This document shows positions 54,251 through 64,000 of a DNA stretch of 64,000 nucleotides, in pieces (positions within the stretch are counted from its first letter, which is position 1; the number at the start of each line of letters is the position of its first letter). This stretch comes from Stenogyne calaminthoides (lineage: Eukaryota > Streptophyta > Magnoliopsida > Lamiales > Lamiaceae). A program made the translations under genes and the position numbers. The notes beneath the pieces were generated by a model. It saw only the letters and a program-made list of their open reading frames with translations, did not search any database and was not told where the DNA came from. The stretch lies in assembly GCA_037126765.1 (NCBI GenBank), contig JBBCBC010000034.1:15188691-15252690 (forward strand). The letters are read 5' to 3'.

Positions 54251-57200
54251 TTAGACAACAGCTTGAACTGATATTTCTATTTCTAAATGACAACAGTCTT
54301 TGATAAGGAACCCATTGTTAGGATCTTCGAGTGTAGAAAGCTCCATGAATCGTGCCCATCCCCAATTCTTTGGAAACCAAAAGGAATTAGCTGCAAGAAA
54401 AATGTTGCTGAACGTCATTTATCCATTTAGGCAGAACATGTTTGGAAATGTGATATGATAGTGGGAGTGCAATATAAATTAAGAATAATGAAAATGCAAA
54501 CATACATTATTATTGGGAGCAAAATTTGTGGGGAATAATATTTTTTTAGGACAGTAACTTTTGGGGGTTGTGTTTTAAGGACAATAATTTTATGGACTTA
54601 CATAAGTCAATATATTTTGAAATATGTAAATACAGGCAATATGTTTTAAAATATATAAATATAGGATAATCGAGCCCGAATAAGCGCAAATCTCACGTGA
54701 CATTTCAAACCCAAGATGAGATTATTCGGGCTCGATTGTCCTACATTTACAAATTTTAAAACATATTGTCTTATATTTGCATATTTCAAAATATATTGTC
54801 CTAAATTTCCAAGTCTGTTAGATTATTGTTTTTAAAACACAACCCCGAGTTACTGTCCTAAAAAAATATTTTCATTAAGTTTATGAGTTATTTTTATTGT
54901 TCCTGTAATGTGTACAAATGTATCAATTATGAAATGGTATTTGCATTTAGGGTCGGGAGAATGAAATAATTTCAAGAAAATAACAAACAAAAGTTGGAGA
55001 AGAAAAATCCAATTAATAGTAGTTTAAGAGGATGATGCAAATATACATTCCGAATGTTTTAACTTACCTGTATATTTATGATGTTTATTATTGATCTGGT
55101 CTTTGATACATATGGAAAAACTGGCCTTTACCCTTTTCAAATCAATCAAGCAAAGATAGACTCCTATTGCTTGGCAATGTCTTTCCTCATTTTCCTCTCC
55201 TTCAGGGTACATTTGAACCTCCCTAATATTAATAAAGAATATTTAGGTCAATTCAAATCAGTGGTACTGGTGAAATACTGAAATACTCATAGAAAAAAAT
55301 AGGTGTGAGGTTAAGGGATACAAACCATTTAATGCCTTCCACAACAAATTTTTTAGAAGTCCAACCGTGCCCTAATTTTGAGAAGTTTGAAATTTTCCAA
55401 TTACACTTGTATGGGATAGTCGCACTCTTGATCCAAAGACATTCAGAGATTGCATGCTTTTTTATGATAAATACCTCGGCACCAAACACACAATAATTGT
55501 TGATTAAGAACCCGTTTGATGGATCCATCATAACATGTAACTTGTTTCCATGATGAACTATCGTGCCAAACTTGAAGTCCACATCCAAGCAATAGACTTT
55601 AAATTTAATAATTCTTGTAGAAGAGAAATACCTAGTGCGAAATGATAATTCCCCGAAATCTGATTAAACATAAAGATGGAGAACACAGCATTAATCTCCC
55701 AATTTGGTGGACTCAGAGATTCTGTGTTCAAGATGGCCAAATACACCGATATATACTTACTTTCTGTTCCAATTTTTTCTTCATTAGGACAAATGGTTAG
55801 TCTCCTATGAAGTGAAACAAGACAATTAATAACCATTGATATATAATAGATCTAGTAAAATAAATGGATTATAAAATATTGCATACCACTTGTATCCTCC
55901 AGCATCAAATTCTCCTCTTTGGTTACAGTAAATTCCGTGCTTGCCACGCAACAAAAACGATTCTATTTCCATCTCAAAGTGTGTTGGCGAAGCCTCTCTT
56001 ATTTCCAATATCGTGGCTTCTTGCACCACTAACAATTTTAGACCAATTAGTTGGAAAAAAAAAACCAAATAACCTCTCTATTTTTTTTTTTTTGGGAAAA
56101 AAAGATATTATTAAAGAGTACAATTTTGCTCAAGGAAACTAGAAAAATGGGTTGCGATCTTCTATTACGCAATAGTGTAACACTCTACGCTGCACTACTA
56201 TAGTTGAATAGCACATAAAACTATCTAACTAATAAAATATATGCAATTAAAGAAAATTAATTACGTGTCATTCATTTATAGGAAAAATGTTTTTTTTAGG
56301 TCAATAACTTGGGGGTGGTTGTGTCTTAAAAACAATAATTTTGTGGGCTTGAAAATGTAGGATAATATATCTTAAAATATGTAAATATAGGACAATATTT
56401 TTTAAAATTTGTACATATAGGACAATCGAGCCCAAATAAGCCTAAATTGAATTAAAATGTTACGTAAGTTGAAAAACTGTCCTACATTTACAGATTTACA
56501 AACTTGTGAATGCAAGATACTATGTTTTCAAAATCTATAAATATATGATAATCTTGCAACTCATGAAATTTCAGCCCGATTTGGGCTTATTAGGGCTTGA
56601 TTGTCCTACATTTATAGATTTTAAAACATTTTGTCTAAGACATATTGTTCTACATTTCCAAACCGTAAAATTATTGTCCTTAAAACATAATCCCTCCTAA
56701 ATTACTGTCCTTAAAAACATTATTCCCTTCATTTACAATAATGTGACAGAAGACAGCACACCAAAAAAAAAAAAGGAAACTTCACTCAGTATAAACACAA
56801 GTTATACAACCGTCTAACTTACCTCTTTTGTTATAATATTCTAGTTCATCATTGATTCTGTCTTTGACATGATCTACAGCAAAACAATCCTTCATCCCTG
56901 TGAAATCTGGCAAGCACTTACAGAATGAAGGATACCAGCTTTTCTTAATTTCACCCTTTGTTACGATAAATACTTCCGCACCAAACACACAATTATCGTT
57001 GATTAGAAATCCATTCGATGGATCGGTCAGAACTTTCCTGGAGATAAATTTCGAAAAGCCCCATTCCGACTTCACTGCCATAAAGCGTCGTGTTCTTCCT
57101 GCTCATGTTGTTCTAATTATATATTTAAGAATCAAAGGTTTTTTTTTTTTTTTTTTTATTGACTTGAAGTATTTACACTAAAAGTAATAGAAAAGGATCC

Positions 57201-57807
57201 TAGAAGATTAAAATTTAATACCTGATAGCATTGATAATTGCCCAAAATTTGATTCATCACAAAGATGGAGAAGAAAGCATTGACTTCAGAGGTATTCCCC
57301 GAGATGGCTAAGTACGCTGAAATATAATTTTTATCTTCACCAGTTTTGTCTTCATTAGAATAAAGTATTAGTCTCCTATGCAAGTGAAACAAGGCCATTA
57401 ATTAGTTGATTACAAGATCAAGAGTGAAATAATATATAAAATTTTGTTGAATAGGTCGGGATAATGTTTTTTTTTTAGGGTAAATAAAAACTTATGTGAA
57501 GAAAAGTTCACGTGAACACTCTTTTTCCAATTATATATCACTGTTTAAAAATCACTTAATGAGCAGTATAAGTGACACTTCATATGCTTTACAGTGATAC
57601 AGTGATAGTTGGACAAAGAGAGTTCACGTTTCACAGGAGACCTATTCCAAAGAGTACTGATAATGCATGCATACCACTTGTATCCTCCAGCTTCAAATTC
57701 TCCGCTTTCATATCTGTGAATTCCATACTTTTCAAGCAATGAAACCGATTCGACTTTCAGCAGAAAGTGCGATGGCGAAGCCTCTCTTGTTTCCAATGTA
57801 GCGACTT
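54251..57807 (-). CDS. Triple MATH (TRAF-like) domain gene, first exon not found
   Basis: Exons in transcript order: 57807-57675, 57375-57222, 57098-56823, 56028-55887, 55804-55632, 55596-55326, 55222-55068, 54390-54251, all with GT-AG borders. Three MATH repeats: REASPSHFLLKVESVSLL...EFEAGGYKW...VFSI-type...DPSNGFLINDNCVFGAEVFI; REASPTHFEMEIESF...DPSNGFLINNYCVFGAEVFI; and WKISNFSKLGHGW ... WGWARFMELSTL ... NGFLIKDCC. MATH domains bind partner proteins, and plant members link to ubiquitin and autophagy pathways; the role here is unknown. Exon phases fit except at 57222/57098, where one base appears to be missing relative to the second repeat (exon 154 nt, phase 0 instead of 1). The gene may therefore be a pseudogene or carry a local sequencing error. 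The start lies upstream of 57807 and was not located. It could alternatively be two adjacent genes, but the donor at 56822 and acceptor at 56029 join in frame. Confidence 0.7.
54538..54869. mobile_element. Foldback MITE in last MATH intron
   Basis: The left end ATATTTTTTTAGGACAGTAA, then GGGGGTTGTGTTTTAAGGAC, is mirrored by the right end GTTTTTAAAACACAACCCC and TTACTGTCCTAAAAAAATAT. Inside, CGAGCCCGAATAAG and TTATTCGGGCTCG form further inverted arms. Non-coding. A related copy is in another intron at 56287-56726. Confidence 0.8.
56287..56726. mobile_element. Related foldback MITE in a second MATH intron
   Basis: The ends AATGTTTTTTTTAGGTCAAT and ATTACTGTCCTTAAAAACAT are inverse, and the interior has repeated ATATAGGACAAT phrases and a partial AGGGCTTGATTGTCCTACAT motif like the copy at 54538. 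It lies in the intron joining the first and second MATH units. Confidence 0.7.
57376..57674 (-). mobile_element. MATH intron with small foldback MITE (about 57490-57635)
   Basis: In the intron between the first two exons of the first MATH unit, GTTCACGTGAACACTC on the left and GAGAGTTCACGTTTCAC on the right are inverse, with CACTG-containing inner arms. A short transposon relic. Confidence 0.5.
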
Positions 57808-58615
57808 CTGACGCCAATAAAAAGTTCAAGTAAATTCAGTCCAAGAAAAAGAATAGCACCAAAAAAAGGGGCAGGATATGAAATTTATCCCTTAACTTTA
57901 TTAAATTCTATTTTTTGACCCCTAGTAAGTTTTTTCCCTCGTAAAACACTCTTAAAAAATTGTGCTACACATATCACAATTCTAAGTTCAAGTCGCCTAT
58001 TTTAACGACTTCATCAGTTAATCCACTTTTGAGTTCAATTAAATTCGTCTACTTATATTGATGGAAAACACTGTTGTATATTCATGGGTATTTACATAAT
58101 TATAATAGAGTCTCATTAGTTATATTGCATTGTCATTATTTGAGTATCCGGCATTTATTAAATATTAAGAGCTATATATAATGTATGTGCACGAAAGAAT
58201 GAAAGAAAACAATAGATAATTAAATAATATGGATTGAGAGAGAAGGCAGTTGGATGGTGGCGGTTAACATTCCCAAACCAACAGAAATGTAAATTCAAAT
58301 TTTGCATAAGAGAAAAGGTGTGATGCTTCGGTTGAGAATTTAAAAAAGAAATTGGACCGAAGAGTTGCGACAAATTATAATTTCTTTCTAGAAACAATAC
58401 AGAGTTGCACCTATTCTATTTTCACAAATAGACGCACCTCTTCAATTTAGATAATTTCAATGTCTGTAAATACTCTTCATTACAGAGCATTGAAGCATCG
58501 AAAAATATAAAGCCTCTTTAAACAGTGATCTCTTCTTTCTTTCTTTCTACTATTTTGAGTATTTTACATACACTTGCAATTTCTGCCTCTGAAATTCGTT
58601 ATAGTGTAACTATCA
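57808..58615. other. Upstream region of the MATH gene
   Basis: Must hold the missing first exon and promoter. A candidate start on the minus strand is the ATG at 58497 (ATGCTTCAATGCTCT followed by GTAATG), but it cannot be confirmed. A 79-codon minus-strand frame (58158-58397) has no recognisable motif. Confidence 0.3.
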
Positions 58616-58618
58616 AAT

Positions 58619-58696
58619 TTCTGTAGAATAAATTTTGTATCCTGAAGGTTAATTTTTGGAATAGATTTTGTATCCTGAAGGTTAATTTTTTGAGAA
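58619..58696. repeat. Short direct repeat
   Basis: Two copies of TTTTGTATCCTGAAGGTTAA about 37 bases apart. Confidence 0.85.
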
Positions 58697-59880
58697 CCAT
58701 TTACACCTGAGTGGGAGGAAGTGTGCCTAACCTATATTTAAATCCATTACCCACATTTTATACAACAAGCACTTTTTTTAACATTATTCATACGCTTAAT
58801 TCCTTCAATAGCTAAAAAAAATCCTAACAATTACCATACGATTATAACCTGAGGGGCAAATTTAATAATCATATAAATTAAAAGTTTAAATAAAAATTGT
58901 TAAATCATATTAACTAAAAAAAAGGGCGTCTAATAGGGGAATATTCCAAGGGAAAATCCGCCGGAGTAGCCTCTATTGTAACCGTCATGAAACTTTTTCC
59001 AGTAATATACGATAACATCAAAATATTTCAAACATGAAAAATAATATGTTCATGTAGACACATACATATATATATATATATATTGAAATTAATTTAGTAA
59101 GTATTGTTTGCTCTGGTGACATGGACGACATGGTTCTCCACAATTTCTGTGCTTGAGGGTTCTTGATTCTAAAATATTATTCAAGATGAAAAAGAGAAAT
59201 GAGTTCACAACCTATAAATAAAGAAAAAAATTAAGAATGTGACACGCTCTCGGGACTCACGTATAATAGGGCACACATTAGTTAATAAAAATCTTTTCCT
59301 GCCCTTAATTCGGGATTTCTTGATATTTAAGGGTAAATTATGTCTGTTTAATCTTAAATCATATATATATATATATATATATATATGAAGGATATTGTAA
59401 ATGTTGTAAATTGATTTTATTTCCTTGTCTTGGAGATTTGCATTTATATATATATATCTTTGACTCTTTTGATATTTTGTACGCTAGTTTAGGCAAGATT
59501 GTTTCTGGAAGATTTATTCCCATTCTTTTATCTTTCCCTTCGTGTATATGTACTGTGAATAAGAAATTCAATTTCCTAGCAATATTATTTTCAATACTAT
59601 TGTTAGTCACACGAACTTAGCGGACTGAAAGAAATTTGTAAGTAAATAATTAATAATATAATTTTGAACATTATTTTGTTATTTTAGCATGTTTGTGCTT
59701 AAATAATTTATAATTCATAAAATATTAAAAATAAAAATATAATTTAAATACTCAAAATAGGCATTTTTATATATTATTATGCCTGACGACTCTATTAAAA
59801 AAAATGAATCCACAAATTTAAATTTAAAAAAATATGTATATATATACGCACTCTAAATTACAAATAATATTTGTTGTATA
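58697..59880. other. AT-rich intergenic DNA with AT microsatellites
   Basis: (TA)n runs at 59064-59082 and 59360-59386. No gene. Frames of 60-83 codons around 59359-60019 are low-complexity or overlap repeats. Confidence 0.5.
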
Positions 59881-60215
59881 CTTGCAAGGGGGATTTAAAT
59901 CAAAATGGTCCCTTAATTTTGTACCTTTATTGAAAAAGTCCCGTGTATATTATATGTTTCAATTTAGTCATGTATGTTTTCAATTTTTGCCGATTTTACG
60001 TTGTTTTTGGGTAGTTTGATCGGTCTCCGATTATTTGGGACTAAATCGGCACAAATTGGAACATACAGGTATAAATAGAAACATGTGATATATACGAGAC
60101 ATTTTCAATAAATATGCAAAGTTACGGGATCATTTTGATTTAAATCCCCTTCACGGGACCTTTTCAATAAATGTTCAAAGTTACGAGATCATTTTGATTT
60201 AAATCCCCTTGCAAG
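59881..60215. mobile_element. Foldback MITE with duplicated right arm
   Basis: The left arm CTTGCAAGGGGGATTTAAAT then CAAAATGGTCCC is mirrored by the right arm CATTTTGATTTAAATCCCCT and TGCAAG. The right arm is present twice in tandem (about 60095-60150 and 60155-60215), each with TTTTCAATAAAT..GCAAAGTTACG-like sequence. Confidence 0.75.
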
Positions 60216-61220
60216 GTCTCCCAAGAGCCAAAAAAAAAATCAATCTTTTTTTTTTTATTTTACCCTGAGCGCAACATATAATTGTATGTGTGTGAAAACT
60301 AACTTGAGAAAAAACAAACCTACACTTGAAAGAGATTGATACAAACTTTTATTTATCGTCATCGCAAAACATAATAGAACTAGAAATTACTTCCTCTTAA
60401 ATTTTGTAGGCATTGTTTGGTCTGAATTACTTAATACTATCATTTTTTGGAAGAACACCTTATTCTCAGTATTTTGATATGATATTATTTGTGCTTTAAA
60501 AATTATGATTTCCCAGCTTTGTGACAACCAATCTCGTGATATTGCACAAACTTGACTTTTCGTCAATATTCTTGAGAAGCATTAAAAACATTCCTCCCTT
60601 CAAAATGAAACCAGTGGTTTGGTAGTATTGAGCACTTAATAGAGAAAATCAATAGAAAGCAATTCTCCATTAGCTCTACACTGAAACTTCATTTTGCATA
60701 CATTATTAAACTTTAATCAAATGCTTCAAAATTTTATTTAGTTTAAATTAATTTTAATCAAATGCTTCAAAATTTTATTTAGTTTAAATTAATTATATTC
60801 AATAATAGTAACATTTTCAATATTTTATATATTTAAAATACAAAATTATTAATTTGACACCTAATAAAAATATAAAAAAATATTAATACATTAAAAGAAA
60901 TTAATTTAAAAATTAATTAATTTTTAAATCACAAATTTCTAAACAATATTAATTGTAATTCTGCATGATTTTCCTTTATAATCGAAACAGTGTTGTAAAT
61001 TTTCTTTGTTCTTCACTCTTGAGACAACATTATGTAATTGAACGGGGAAAATATTTTTTTTGTCTGTAACTATTCAGGTGACAATTTAAGGACAATAACT
61101 TTCAATTTGGGAAAAAAAAGATTAGATAGTTTAAGTGTAGCAAAAGTATGCCCGTAAATTTTGAGTTTATGCAATTTAGGTCCATAAAATTTGAGTTTCT
61201 GCAAGGTAGGACCAAATATT
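60216..61220. other. AT-rich intergenic DNA
   Basis: No gene seen. Contains a perfect tandem duplication at 60711-60792 (two 41-base units with AATGCTTCAAAATTTTATTT). Confidence 0.55.
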
Positions 61221-61950
61221 CACTACAAAAAAATTTGATTTTAGTGGCAAAATTTATTGTTACTATATACTTAAATTTTGTCACTGAAATTAGTTAAGAT
61301 AAAAAGTTTTTTGGTCCCATAACTTTCCTGTAATCTATTTTTGGTCCCAAAAAATTTAATTATCCAATCTTGTTCCCATAACTATTGCGTTTGTTCAATT
61401 TTGGTCTCATTTTCGCCGAAAAAACAAAAATGACGTCTTTTTCATTCGAAAATTAGGGATCTCCGATCGTGCATGTGTCCAAATTGTCGTTCGTCCAATT
61501 TTGGTCCCATAACTATTGAGTTTGTCCAATTTTGGCCCCATAAAAGAAACAAACATGGGACCAAAATTGGACAAACGCAATAGTTATGGGACCAAAATGG
61601 ACAAACGATAATTTAGACACACGTGCGATCGGAGATCCCCAATTTTTAAACAAAAATGAAGTCATTTTCGTTTTTTCGACGAAATTGGGACCAAAATTGG
61701 ACAAACGCAATAGTTATAGGACCAAAATTGGATAGTTAAATTTTTTGGGACCAAAAACAGATTACAGGTAAGTTATGGGACCAAAAAACCTTTTTTCTCG
61801 AAAATAGTTAGTGACAACTTTGGGATTTGTCACTAGATTGTGACTATAAATAGTGTCACTATAAGATTAGTGACCAAAATGCTTTAGTCGTCACTATAAA
61901 TCATATTTTTAGTCACTTTCATATTTTGTCACCAAAACTTTTGTTATAGT
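61221..61950. mobile_element. CACTA-like non-autonomous element
   Basis: The left terminus CACTACAAAAAAATTTGATT is followed by AGTGGCAAAA. The right side is rich in TAGTGAC/GTCACTA motifs (like sub-terminal repeats) and ends near TTTTGTTATAGTC, a decayed inverse of the left terminus. It is interrupted by a large foldback element. No coding capacity. Confidence 0.5.
61304..61793. mobile_element. Near-perfect foldback element inside the CACTA-like element
   Basis: The left arm TTTTTTGGTCCCATAACTT ... CCATAACTATTGCG ... GATCTCCGATCG is mirrored by CGATCGGAGATCC ... CGCAATAGTTATAGG ... AAGTTATGGGACCAAAAAA, about 245 bases per arm with the axis near 61548. The phrase GGACCAAAATTGGACAAACG repeats within the arms. 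Confidence 0.85.
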
Positions 61951-61980
61951 CTCATATCTTTTTTTGTCACTATTATTGAA

Positions 61981-62240
61981 TATTTTTTCAATTGTTCGGT
62001 TTGATTGGTTGATGATATTCAGTGTTTTTGTGTGAACAAGTTTTGTAAGCAATGCAACTTAGCTTGGTTGGGTGGTGGTGTAGGAAACCTGATTCTTTTT
62101 GTTTGTCCTGTGCTTCATGCTGTTGTCATCTGATCTAATTATTTACCATATTTAACCAAATCAACTTTTTTCTATAGAATTGATTGCACAAAGTAAAGGT
62201 CCAAAGATTGATAGTAATTTCACCAAAGTCCAATATATTG
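61981..62240 (+). repeat. Copy of the kinase 3' flank (42351-42630)
   Basis: Same orientation and order as near the kinase gene, with a small deletion near 62205. A second block at 62301-62395 (TTTAAAACAACTCATAT, GTAAGGAAGGCAA) matches 42637-42720 after about 60 inserted bases. There is no kinase coding sequence upstream of it here. Confidence 0.85.
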
Positions 62241-62468
62241 TGAATGTCCTGCTTATTGTTTTACAGTTGTATTAGGAGCCTGTTTTTAGTTTAGCTTATA
62301 AGCTCTTTAAAACAACTCATATCTTTTTAGGAACTTAAGATTTTTTTTAACCGCAAAAATCAACAAAAAATAACACAAGAGTAAGGAAGGCAAAAGTTCG
62401 CGGGTCTAACCCGTTTTACTGGGTCGCAGTATCCACATTTACATTATTGATACTGAAATAGTTAGTTA

Positions 62469-62734
62469 ATCCGTCCATTAAAATTGTGCTCACTTTTTTT
62501 ATTTGTTTATCCACTAAAAGCGTGTTCATTCCTTTTATAGACACACTAACTGTATCGCCACCCTCCAACCATCACTTAATTACCCATATTGTCATTATAC
62601 TTCACCCACAAAATTCACTTTGTCTATAAATGAACTCCACAATATTATACAATATCTTTTATTTTATCTATCTTTTTTCTTTTTATAAAATTTATGTTTA
62701 AAGAATTGAACACAATTTTTGTGGACGGAGGGAG
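62469..62734. mobile_element. Stowaway-like MITE
   Basis: The left end ATCCGTCCATTAAAATTGTG and right end CACAATTTTTGTGGACGGAG plus GGAG are inverse, with TA flanking both sides. Same superfamily as 12061-12330, but a different sequence. Confidence 0.75.
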
Positions 62735-63029
62735 TATTTCAGGAAGCCTTTGGCCTAATGAAATGGAGTAGATTGCTTGTGGATAAAAGGTCACTGGTTT
62801 GATTACTGCTCCCCTTCAATTAATAATATTTTTTTTTTTTCTGATTTTGCTCATAAAATTGAAAAAGGAAAATCGAAAATAAAGCTCTTTTTCAAAAGTC
62901 GAACTCACGTCACCAAGAACCAAAGAAGAAGATTCGTCACTATCATACAATAAATATTCTACAAATTAATTTCTCGTTAATATATTTACTTATTATGAAA
63001 ATCTATAATTTTAAAAAGCATTAAATATA

Positions 63030-63675
63030 CAATTAAAGCAGTATTATATACAATACATAACAATGTTACATGCAAAAATTAGCAATATAACACCATAGAA
63101 AACAGGGGCTCTTATGTAATAAAAAAGAGTAACACATAAACTCGAAAAAGTATTATACTAATCACATAAAAATATTACATTAATTACCTAACAGTTATAC
63201 CACAGAAAATAGGGGCCGCAATGGAGTAAAAACAGGGTAACACATATAAACTCGTAACAATATTACACTAATCACATAACAGTATTACATCACAAAAAAC
63301 AGAGGTTATTATGGAGTAAAAATAGGGTAACACATAAACTCGTGACAATACTACACTAATCATATAAAAGTATTACATTAATCACCTAACATTATTACAT
63401 CACATAAAACATGGGTTGTTATGGAGTAAAGCTAGGATAACATACATAAACTTGTGTTAGTATTACATTAAACACATAACAGTATTACACTGTAGGAAAC
63501 ATGGACTGTCACAGAGTAAAAATAGGATAACACATAAACTCATAACAGTATTACAACGAAACGCATAACAGTATTACACTAACCATATAATGGTATCGCA
63601 CCATAAAAAAGGAGAATATTACACTGCAAAAAACAGGATGATATTACACCACAAAAAGCACCAAACATGTAATAT
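63030..63675. repeat. Degenerate minisatellite-like array
   Basis: About five units of roughly 93-106 bases. Each carries GGAGTAAAAATAGGGTAACA, CACATAAACTCGTAAC and one or two AGTATTACACTAATCACATA phrases. The units vary in length and sequence. No coding. Confidence 0.8.
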
Positions 63676-64000
63676 ACAAGGTTTTCCATAGATTTTGTAG
63701 TAGTATATGATCTTGAAATTTCTTAGGACAATTGACATCTATGGAGCGAGTGTGCATTTTTATTGTGCAAATGTACATTTTATTGATCGAGTGTACATTT
63801 TGAATTTGATTAAATTTCAGTTATTAATTCTCACCCCACATTTGTAAGTATGTAATAGTAATAGAAATAGAAAATTTTGAAAAATTGCCCATTTTTGTGT
63901 GGATGGCCCCAAAAAAAGCTTAAAATGTGGCTTAACATAATCCCAAGAAACATAGAAAAGAACTCAGAAAAATTAAAGGATCCGATATTAAAAAAGGACC
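63676..64000. other. AT-rich end of window, no gene seen
   Basis: Short repeats of GAGTGTACATTTT occur near 63750-63800. Nothing else recognised. Confidence 0.5.

Noticed and set aside
63030..63675. Regularly repeated units considered as a CRISPR array
   Set aside because: The context is a plant nuclear genome, units are long and degenerate, and there is no conserved repeat with unique spacers.

Overview
The window is nuclear DNA from a flowering plant, most likely a eudicot. The evidence is GT-AG introns, a PTI1-like receptor-like cytoplasmic kinase gene, a multi-MATH (TRAF-like) gene, plant-type Ty1/copia elements primed by initiator-Met tRNA, a plant L1-type LINE with an RRM in ORF1, and many small DNA-transposon relics in very AT-rich intergenic DNA. 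I cannot name the species. An asterid such as Lamiales is only a weak guess, from the abundance of repeats containing GAGACGGTCTC-like motifs.

Layout. Positions 1-15.8 kb hold no convincing host gene. They are packed with small transposons: large foldback elements (1331-2337, 4815-5700), CACTA-like and other MITEs, a palindromic pair of TRIM retrotransposons (7795-8344), a PIF/Harbinger derivative with TAA target duplication (9288-10416), a Stowaway MITE (12061-12330), a GC-ended hAT MITE with a perfect 8-bp target duplication (12566-13238), and a possible MULE-type element carrying coding-like DNA (about 14040-15515).

Positions 15.8-36.1 kb are a four-level nest that can be read from target-site duplications (TSDs). 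A LINE (+ strand) is split by copia element A (16230-32051, minus, TSD GGATC). A is split by copia element B (18092-29143, minus, TSD CTTAT). B is split inside its reverse transcriptase by a solo LTR, C (21086-22933, TSD ACAAC/ATAAC). All coding regions in the nest are broken.

Positions 36.1-42.1 kb hold the best host gene: an eight-coding-exon PTI1-like protein kinase of 407 aa on the + strand. The LINE 3' end lies about 0.4 kb upstream of its TATA box. A short-LTR copia element D (43481-47943, minus) follows, with a solo LTR inserted in its RNase H region. Positions 48-54 kb hold more MITEs, tandem repeats and a gag-only LTR retrotransposon (about 52206-54015, + strand).

Positions 54.25-57.8 kb (minus) hold exons of a gene with three MATH/TRAF-like domains, whose introns contain three MITEs. 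Its first exon was not found, and one exon appears one base short. Positions 58-64 kb are AT-rich and hold foldback and CACTA-like relics, a Stowaway MITE, a minisatellite-like array, and a copy of the DNA found just downstream of the kinase gene.

The two host genes are unrelated and I see no operon-like or pathway link between them. The main biology visible here is layered transposon invasion and decay. I found no convincing new multigene system.
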